From assembly GCA_019100305.1 (NCBI GenBank), contig JAHRHW010000103.1, forward strand, positions 1-11,739: a DNA stretch of 11,739 bases. Reading direction: 5' to 3'. The position numbers were made by a program, and so were the translations under genes. Of the stretch, positions 7,394 to 11,739 are shown piece after piece. Every line of letters begins with the position of its first letter. The stretch's first letter is position 1. Source of the DNA: Candidatus Thiodiazotropha taylori. Lineage in GTDB: Bacteria > Pseudomonadota > Gammaproteobacteria > Chromatiales > Chromatiaceae. Under the pieces are notes generated by a model. That model did no database searches and was not told where the DNA came from. It worked only from the letters and a program-made list of their open reading frames with translations.

Positions 7394-9136
7394 ATGAATG
7401 GACTCTTTCTTCGGGCTCTACTGGGCGCCGGCCTGGTTCTGCTGTTTGCCGGGCTGCTGCAGGCTGAGCCGTCGGTTCCGCTTAAAGATTATGTCTATCA
7501 GGATGATCCGGCCTACGCCTATCGGTTGATCGAAGAGCATCCGGGAGAGGCGTATGATGTCTACTCTCTGCAAATGATCTCGCAGAATTGGCGCTCCGAA
7601 GAGGAGGTGACGCCGACACTTTGGGATCATTGGCTGACGCTCATCGTGCCTCATCAAATAAACAGCACAACAGCGCATCTGACCCTACTCGGCGGAGGGG
7701 CCACCGATTCACCACCTTCTGTCGATAGCTTTGATCAGTTTTTGCCTTTGTCGACCGCAAGCGGAAGTATTCAGGTCATCATCAGTCAGGTGCTTGGTCA
7801 CCCGTTGAAGTTCAAGGAGCTGGATCAACCACTCGCAGAGGATGCGCTGGTCGCCTACAGCTGGCGAAAAAGTATGCAGACTGGTGATCCCACCTGGTCG
7901 GCGTTTCTGCCGATGACCAAGGCCAGTGTTCGTGCCATGGATGCGACACAGACGTTTGTTGCCGACGCCCTGGGTCTGGTGGTGGATGATTTCATCGTTA
8001 ACGGGTTTTCCAAATATGGCGCCATCGCCTGGCTGACGGCAGCGATCGATCCCCGGGTTGTTGCTGTGGCGCCTGGGGTGTTCAATGTGCTGCGCCTGGC
8101 CGATCAGTTCGAGCGCCACTACAACAGCTACGGATTCTACTCAGATACCCTGGCAGTTTATGAGCAGAACGGCATCCTGAAAAATCTCCGATCCCCGGAA
8201 GGCAAATTGCTGCAGCAGCTGGTCGATCCGATCAGCTACAAACAGGCGCTGACCATGCCCCATCTGTTGCTCAGCGCCACCGGTGACGAGTACTTTCTAC
8301 CGGATGCCTCGGAAGCCTATATCCATGACATACCGGGTGAGACGCTGCAGCGTATTGTTCCGAACACCAACCACTCGGTTGAGAATAAACTGGAGGAGAT
8401 GATCCAGGGATTGGTCGCCTGGAATCAGATGCAGCTCAACGGGATTGCAAGACCAGTCATCGAGTGGCAGCTGAGCACATCCGGCGAGTTGATCGTAAGC
8501 AGCGATCAGACTCCGCTGGTGGCAAAACTTTGGCAGGCGAATAATCCCGATGGCCGGGACTTTCGCCAGGAGACTCTGGGTGACCAGGCGTGGCGTGGAA
8601 GCATCATCGAAGCCACGCAGGATGGCGATTACCGTGTCAGCGTTGCCAAACCGGAAACCGGATGGACAGCCTACCTGGTGGAATTGACCTATCCGGGCAT
8701 AGCTGGCATTCCCCAAGTCTATACCACCTCAGTATTTGTCACACCGGACGAACACCCCTTCGAAGTGGAGGACCCCCTGGACAGTCCGAAAGCCATTTAC
8801 TACTGGCAGGAGCAGCTCAACCAGGCCATGGTCGGCGCCCCGCTGGAATACGATCTACCCGCACTGCAGGCGATGTTGCCGTTTCAGGTGTTCGGCGATT
8901 ACATCCGGGATATACAGACTCTGAGCGGTTATCTCAACACGCCTGGACCTGAGCGTAACTGTATCGCCGCCAGGTTGAGTGTCGAAGCGGATCAGCAGGG
9001 TTGGTATACCACCCTCTATGCCTATGAGGATCAAAACTTCAAATTCTGGCAGATCTATGAATTGGCAGAGCACCTATACGCGACAGATCAGCCACGCCTC
9101 GCCGGAGGAGTCTGTCAGTTGTTGACTCAACATTGA
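7394..9136 (+). CDS. Secreted PhoPQ-activated pathogenicity-related (PqaA-like) protein
   Basis: A 580-residue exported protein of the PhoPQ_related (PqaA/AprA) family, which has an alpha/beta hydrolase fold and mostly unknown substrates. The N-terminus is a Sec signal peptide: one arginine, a hydrophobic core and a likely cut after LLQA (residue 24), so the mature protein acts in the periplasm or outside. The family core is clear at 203-240: VNGFSKYGAIAWLTAAIDPR, then PGVFNVL and HYNSYGFY. The nucleophile elbow GFSKYG puts the candidate catalytic serine at S206. D298 in SATGDEYFLPD and H327 in VPNTNHSV occupy the acid and base positions expected downstream, so the triad appears complete. Residues after about 345 look beta-rich and form a C-terminal extension. 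TTGGAG six bases before the ATG supports the start. The gene stands alone, with no peptidase or polysaccharide genes beside it to suggest a substrate. Being in this family does not show control by PhoPQ. Confidence 0.85.
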   Translation: MNGLFLRALLGAGLVLLFAGLLQAEPSVPLKDYVYQDDPAYAYRLIEEHPGEAYDVYSLQMISQNWRSEEEVTPTLWDHWLTLIVPHQINSTTAHLTLLGGGATDSPPSVDSFDQFLPLSTASGSIQVIISQVLGHPLKFKELDQPLAEDALVAYSWRKSMQTGDPTWSAFLPMTKASVRAMDATQTFVADALGLVVDDFIVNGFSKYGAIAWLTAAIDPRVVAVAPGVFNVLRLADQFERHYNSYGFYSDTLAVYEQNGILKNLRSPEGKLLQQLVDPISYKQALTMPHLLLSATGDEYFLPDASEAYIHDIPGETLQRIVPNTNHSVENKLEEMIQGLVAWNQMQLNGIARPVIEWQLSTSGELIVSSDQTPLVAKLWQANNPDGRDFRQETLGDQAWRGSIIEATQDGDYRVSVAKPETGWTAYLVELTYPGIAGIPQVYTTSVFVTPDEHPFEVEDPLDSPKAIYYWQEQLNQAMVGAPLEYDLPALQAMLPFQVFGDYIRDIQTLSGYLNTPGPERNCIAARLSVEADQQGWYTTLYAYEDQNFKFWQIYELAEHLYATDQPRLAGGVCQLLTQH

Positions 9137-9190
9137 AACTAAACTTCGAAAACGCTTAGCGGGCTGCTTGCAGGATTGATCAAACAAGCC

Positions 9191-10042
9191 CTAAACAAGC
9201 GTCTCAAGGTTGTTTTGGATGTGTGCTCTAGTGATCTTCTCCAGGGCATCCAGTGGGGCAGGTGTGGCTTGAGGATTTCGGTAGACCGCCAGTTCCACCG
9301 GCTGAAGTTTCGGCAGACCCGCGATAGGGGCCCTATGTCTTTTGGAGAGACGAGCGGTAACTCCCAAACCGGCATCCACGGCGGCCAGAAGTCCTGGCAG
9401 GCTTGGGCTTGTGTAGACGATTCTCCAGCTCATCGACGCCTTCTCCAAGGCATTGATTACCCGATCACGAAACACACAGGGCGGTTCGAATAGGACCAGC
9501 TTCAAAGGTCGATCCTCGGGCTCAATCAACGGTTCAGGGACAATCCAGGAGAGTTGGAGTTTTCCCAGCGAGTCACCCCCGTCGCCCCGCTCCTGAAAAG
9601 CGACGGCAAGATCGAGTTTGCCCATGGCGATCTCCTGTTTCAGTTCACAACTCGGATTGACCCGAACGTCGAGCCGCACCCCCGGGTGACTATCGGCAAA
9701 CCGGGCCAGTACAGCAGCCAGACCTCGATCGGCAAAATCCTGTGTTACCCCAAAGCGGATCTGCCCCTGCAGAGGAATCGGTTTCAATGCGGCAGCGGCC
9801 TCATCGTTCAGTGAAAGAATCCGCCGGGCATAGTTGAGCAGTAACTCTCCGGGTTCGGTGAGCAGCTGTCGCCGACCGGCTTTGCGAAACAGTTTCGAGC
9901 CACTCTGCGCCTCCAGGCGCTTCATCTGCAGGCTGATGGCCGACTGGGTCTTGTGCAGATGCCGTCCGGCTTTGGCAAACCCGCCCAGGTCCGTAATGGC
10001 GACGAAGGTTCTCAGCAGGTCGATATCGAGATTGTTAAGCAT
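9191..10042 (-). CDS. LysR-family transcriptional regulator
   Basis: DNA-binding regulator of 283 residues. The N-terminal winged helix-turn-helix spans about residues 5-64 (DIDLLRTFVAITDLGGFAKA, then HKTQSAISLQMKRLEAQSG), and a periplasmic-binding-protein-like effector domain follows from about residue 92 (GQIRFGVTQDFAD). It is transcribed away from the tautomerase gene across a 105-base gap, the usual layout in which a LysR protein controls both itself and its divergent neighbour. A good promoter (TTGATA, 18 bases, TATATT) precedes it, with an operator-like repeat over it. The start lacks a strong ribosome binding site but matches the family's N-terminus. It converges with the PqaA-like gene. 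The effector is unknown; a carboxylate or ring-cleavage intermediate would suit a tautomerase partner, but this is inference. Confidence 0.92.
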   Translation of the reverse strand: MLNNLDIDLLRTFVAITDLGGFAKAGRHLHKTQSAISLQMKRLEAQSGSKLFRKAGRRQLLTEPGELLLNYARRILSLNDEAAAALKPIPLQGQIRFGVTQDFADRGLAAVLARFADSHPGVRLDVRVNPSCELKQEIAMGKLDLAVAFQERGDGGDSLGKLQLSWIVPEPLIEPEDRPLKLVLFEPPCVFRDRVINALEKASMSWRIVYTSPSLPGLLAAVDAGLGVTARLSKRHRAPIAGLPKLQPVELAVYRNPQATPAPLDALEKITRAHIQNNLETLV

Positions 10043-10060
10043 AACAAATAGATTAGCATC

Positions 10061-10100
10061 TTAAATGAATAATATAAAAAAGATTCAATTTATTTATCAA
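10061..10100 (-). promoter_or_regulatory. LysR-gene promoter with operator-like inverted repeat
   Basis: On the minus strand TTGATA (10100-10095, 5 of 6 to the -35 consensus) is followed after 18 bases by TATATT (10076-10071, 5 of 6 to the -10 consensus), placing the transcript start about 20 bases before the regulator's ATG. An imperfect inverted repeat, TTAAATGAAT at 10061-10070 and ATTCAATTTA at 10083-10092 (8 of 10 positions pair), covers the -10 and spacer. This suits autorepression by the LysR protein and, from the other side, control of the tautomerase promoter. Confidence 0.55.
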
Positions 10101-10147
10101 TAAGAGCAGGCTATCTTGACTGGCAAATGGACAAAAGGAGAAACAAC

Positions 10148-10546
10148 ATGCCAGTGATCAAGATTCAACACAGCGGTGAGCCGTTATCCAACGATACCTG
10201 CGCCATGCTTCAGAGGCAGGTGACCGGGCTGATCAATCGGGTGTTGGGAAAAGCGGTTCCGGTTACCGCAGTCCTGATCAACGCACTGCCGGCACAGCAG
10301 TGGTCGGTGGGGGGGGAAGCCATCACTCAGCACCGATCGGCATTGATGGAGATCTACATCACTTCAGCCACCAACAGCGCGGATGAAAAACAACAGATGA
10401 TCAGAGAAGCCTATTCACTGCTGGAAACCAACTTGGGTCCCCTGGTTGAAGCGAGTTATGTGGTGATTCAAGAGTTGGCGCCAACCAATTGGGGATTTTC
10501 CGGGATGACCCAGGAGGAACGCCGTCGCGCAAAGGCCCAATCATGA
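10148..10546 (+). CDS. Fused (two-unit) 4-oxalocrotonate tautomerase-like protein
   Basis: A 132-residue tautomerase-superfamily enzyme, probably acting on keto-enol isomers of small carboxylates in the cytoplasm. The start at 10148 gives MPVIKIQ, so removal of Met exposes the catalytic N-terminal proline; AAAGGAG 7 bases upstream supports it over an in-frame ATG at 10127. The protein is two beta-alpha-beta units in tandem with an exact 63-residue offset: V42/V105, L47/L110, W52/W115, G56/G119 and D16/D79 line up, giving WSVGG in unit 1 and WGFSG in unit 2. A single 4-OT is about 62 residues, so this is a fused 4-OT. Only the first unit has the proline; unit 2 has Leu66/Met67 there. It is divergent from the LysR gene and overlaps the next small gene by ATGA. 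The substrate is unknown; malonate-semialdehyde decarboxylase or cis-CAAD activity is possible but no diagnostic residues were established. Confidence 0.85.
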   Translation: MPVIKIQHSGEPLSNDTCAMLQRQVTGLINRVLGKAVPVTAVLINALPAQQWSVGGEAITQHRSALMEIYITSATNSADEKQQMIREAYSLLETNLGPLVEASYVVIQELAPTNWGFSGMTQEERRRAKAQS

Positions 10547-10698
10547 TTGGCCATCCATATCAGTTACCACGGCGTTTGGAAGATGGTTCGATTGATCTGG
10601 CGTTCTACAAAAATCGGGCGCTCGAGCTACGCTCGAATGATCTCATTGATCTGCTTGGAAGGCTGGTGAATCTTTTCAGAGGATCGGTCAGCAGCTGA
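10543..10698 (+). CDS. Small basic protein (51 aa) coupled to the tautomerase
   Basis: A 51-residue frame starting at the ATG of an ATGA overlap with the tautomerase stop, with AAAGG at 10531-10535 seven bases upstream, the standard arrangement for translational coupling. The product begins MIGHPYQLPRRLEDGSIDLA and continues with FYKNRALELRSNDLI and LLGRLVNLFRGS. It has no signal peptide and looks like a short turn followed by one amphipathic, Arg-rich helix. The D-G-S-I-D then F/Y-Y-x-x-R-A-x-x-L-R pattern resembles other short proteobacterial proteins that I cannot name with confidence. Its 3' end overlaps the opposite-strand gene by 11 bases. It could be a partner or regulator of the tautomerase, but no function is assigned. 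Confidence 0.65.
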   Translation: MIGHPYQLPRRLEDGSIDLAFYKNRALELRSNDLIDLLGRLVNLFRGSVSS

Positions 10699-10876
10699 AC
10701 AACCGGTGGATGGCATCCAATCCCTCTTGCACCAGCTCATCCAGCTCTTCCGGGTCGTCGTCATGCTCATAGGCCAGCATGGAGTAGACCGATAGGGACT
10801 TCAGTGCCAGGGCGATTTTTTCAACGTCGGGTAAGTTGAGCTCCACCCCGTCTCTCAGTCTGCAATCCTCACTCAT
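10688..10876 (-). CDS. Small acidic protein (62 aa), function unknown
   Basis: The start at 10876 has GAGGG 8 bases upstream (10889-10885); a longer form from an ATG at 10891 lacks a binding site. The 62 residues begin MSEDCRLRDGVELNLPDVEK, contain an acidic stretch EHDDDPEELDEL at 37-48 and end in HRLFSC, so cysteines lie at position 5 and at the last residue. Two amphipathic helices (about 17-36 and 43-60) seem likely, without a signal peptide or membrane segment. I do not recognise the family. It lies downstream of the MltD-like gene on the same strand but is about 155 bases away and has its own promoter-like signals, including TATAAA at 10908-10903 and an FNR-like box. A regulatory or adaptor role is possible but unproven. 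Confidence 0.6.
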   Translation of the reverse strand: MSEDCRLRDGVELNLPDVEKIALALKSLSVYSMLAYEHDDDPEELDELVQEGLDAIHRLFSC

Positions 10877-10902
10877 TGTTAAAACCCTCATGCTGGCATG
10901 GA

Positions 10903-10908
10903 TTTATA
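10903..10908 (-). promoter_or_regulatory. Putative -10 element for the 62-aa gene
   Basis: On the minus strand TATAAA at 10908-10903 would start transcription near 10896, about 20 bases before the small gene's ATG. The matching -35 position (10931-10926) reads TGATCC, a poor match, as expected for an activator-dependent promoter. Nearby TTGACA (10953-10948) is a perfect -35 hexamer, but it is 39 bases upstream of the -10, too far to pair with it. Confidence 0.4.
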
Positions 10909-10960
10909 GATCGGATGGTCTTCCAGGATCAGCAGGCTGTCAACCGAGATGTGTCATTGA

Positions 10961-10974
10961 TTGATTTCAGTCAA
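10961..10974. promoter_or_regulatory. FNR/Anr-like binding site
   Basis: TTGAT-TTCA-GTCAA matches the FNR/Anr consensus TTGAT-N4-ATCAA at 9 of 10 specified bases. Its centre (10967.5) lies 71.5 bases upstream of the start predicted from TATAAA at 10908-10903, which is a known class I activator position. This suggests oxygen-responsive control of the 62-residue gene. A single near-consensus match in AT-rich DNA can arise by chance. Confidence 0.45.
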
Positions 10975-11032
10975 CAAAGCACTCTGTATGCATTGAGGGC
11001 TGTTTTATGAGATGAATGGGGCCTTGGATGCC

Positions 11033-11739
11033 TCACAGGGTCTGTTCGGTGACATCAACGTAGAGCTTAATCCGCTGACCAGGCTGCAGATATTTACCCT
11101 TGATGGTGTTCCAGCGCTTAAGGTCCGCAACCGAGACCTTGAATCTCTGAGCGATTCTGGAGAGGGAGTCTCCCCGTCTGACCTTGTAGTGCAATCGGCT
11201 CTGAGTGCCGCTGGGTTGTAGATCCAGTAGGGAGGCGCTGGTTTGGCTGCGGGCGGTCCAGATGACCAGGGTCTGACCCGTTTTCAGCGGGTCGCCTGGG
11301 GCCATGCCGTTCCAGGCGGCCAGCTTTTTGTAGCTCACATTATGCGCTCTGGCGATGGTCCAGAGGCTATCTCCGGATTGAACCCGGTAGTGCTTCTTGA
11401 CCCCTTTTCTGGAGCGATTTTGAATGGCCGCCTTGCGCTGGTCCTGGGCATAGACATAGTGATCGATATTTTTGCTCGAGACCGGAATCAGCAGGTGTTT
11501 GCCGGCGCGAATCTTATTGCCTCGCAGTTTGTTGACCTGCCTGATGAGTTTGGCAGTGGTGCCATGTCGACTGGCAATCACGCTCAGAGAGTCGCCAGAC
11601 TTGATTTTGTAGCGTTTCCAGGTGAGCCGCTTCTCCTGGGGCAGGGCGGTGAGCTTCTGTTTGAACGGTGCTACCCGGTCGAGGGGCAGGGTCAGCTTAT
11701 GGGGGCCGTCCGGATCGGTGGCCCAGCGGTTGAAGCCTG
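11033..11739 (-). CDS. mltD: MltD-type lytic transglycosylase, C-terminal part with three LysM repeats
   Basis: The gene runs off the right edge, so only the last 234 residues are seen. The fragment starts inside the linker after the catalytic domain, with FNRWATDPDGPHKLTLPL, a segment typical of membrane-bound murein transglycosylase D. Three LysM peptidoglycan-binding repeats follow at fragment residues about 43-85 (YKIKSGDSLSVIA), 117-160 (YRVQSGDSLWTIA) and 184-227 (YKVRRGDSLSRIA), each with a G-D-S-L and a G-x-x-L/I motif near its end. A 30-residue Lys/Arg/Gln-rich linker separates repeats 1 and 2. The role would be cleaving peptidoglycan between MurNAc and GlcNAc in the periplasm, anchored by the LysM domains. 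The GH23 catalytic domain and any lipoprotein signal lie outside the window. The frame extends without a stop from the edge, so a start at the internal GTG near 11581 is not credible. Another LysM protein is possible, but the WATDPDGPH linker favours MltD. Confidence 0.85.
   Translation of the reverse strand, partial: GFNRWATDPDGPHKLTLPLDRVAPFKQKLTALPQEKRLTWKRYKIKSGDSLSVIASRHGTTAKLIRQVNKLRGNKIRAGKHLLIPVSSKNIDHYVYAQDQRKAAIQNRSRKGVKKHYRVQSGDSLWTIARAHNVSYKKLAAWNGMAPGDPLKTGQTLVIWTARSQTSASLLDLQPSGTQSRLHYKVRRGDSLSRIAQRFKVSVADLKRWNTIKGKYLQPGQRIKLYVDVTEQTL

Noticed and set aside
9137..9190. Terminator between the PqaA-like gene and the LysR gene
   Set aside because: Only a bulged GGGC-TTG/CAA-GCCC pairing and a 3-bp stem before TTTT on the minus strand are visible; too weak to call.
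11012..11221. Plus-strand open frame over the LysM repeats
   Set aside because: It is antisense to a clear LysM protein frame and has no ribosome binding site.

Overview
The window looks like an ordinary chromosomal segment of a gammaproteobacterium. The protein styles (FbpBC, KatG, RhlE, PqaA-like, LysR, MltD) and the moderate-to-high GC coding sequence with AT-rich promoter islands fit a Chromatiales-like or sulfur-oxidiser-like lineage. That placement is an inference from composition and gene style, not from a search. I see no phage, transposon, CRISPR, tRNA or rRNA.

Layout. 96-2808 (+): two overlapping genes for a Fe(III)-type ABC importer, the permease fbpB and the ATPase fbpC; the usual binding-protein gene fbpA would lie left of the window. 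2809-3129: an AT-rich spacer with an 8-bp inverted repeat and the strong ribosome binding site of katG. 3130-5292 (+): katG, a complete bifunctional catalase-peroxidase. 5304-5333: a perfect hairpin shared by the converging ends of katG and rhlE. 5348-6766 (-): rhlE, a DEAD-box RNA helicase with a basic tail, preceded by a predicted leader of about 250 nt and a nested inverted repeat at its promoter. 7394-9136 (+): a secreted PhoPQ-activated pathogenicity-related (PqaA-like) alpha/beta hydrolase-fold protein, standing alone. 9191-10042 (-): a LysR regulator, divergent from 10148-10546 (+), a fused two-unit 4-oxalocrotonate-tautomerase-like enzyme coupled by an ATGA overlap to a 51-residue small protein (10543-10698). 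10688-10876 (-): a 62-residue acidic small protein whose 3' end overlaps the previous gene, with an FNR/Anr-like box upstream. 11033-11739 (-): the C-terminal part of an MltD-type lytic transglycosylase with three LysM repeats, running off the right edge.

How the parts relate. Iron uptake (fbpBC) beside a heme peroxidase (katG) is a plausible iron/oxidative-stress neighbourhood, but the two are separated by a promoter-bearing spacer and no clear Fur or OxyR site was found. The LysR, tautomerase and 51-residue unit is a compact divergent regulator-enzyme module with an operator-like repeat inside the LysR promoter, and its substrate is unknown. The remaining genes look like independent housekeeping or envelope functions. 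The least explained material is the small-protein island at 10543-10980 and the rhlE control region at 6767-7089. I did not find convincing evidence of a wholly new multi-gene system.
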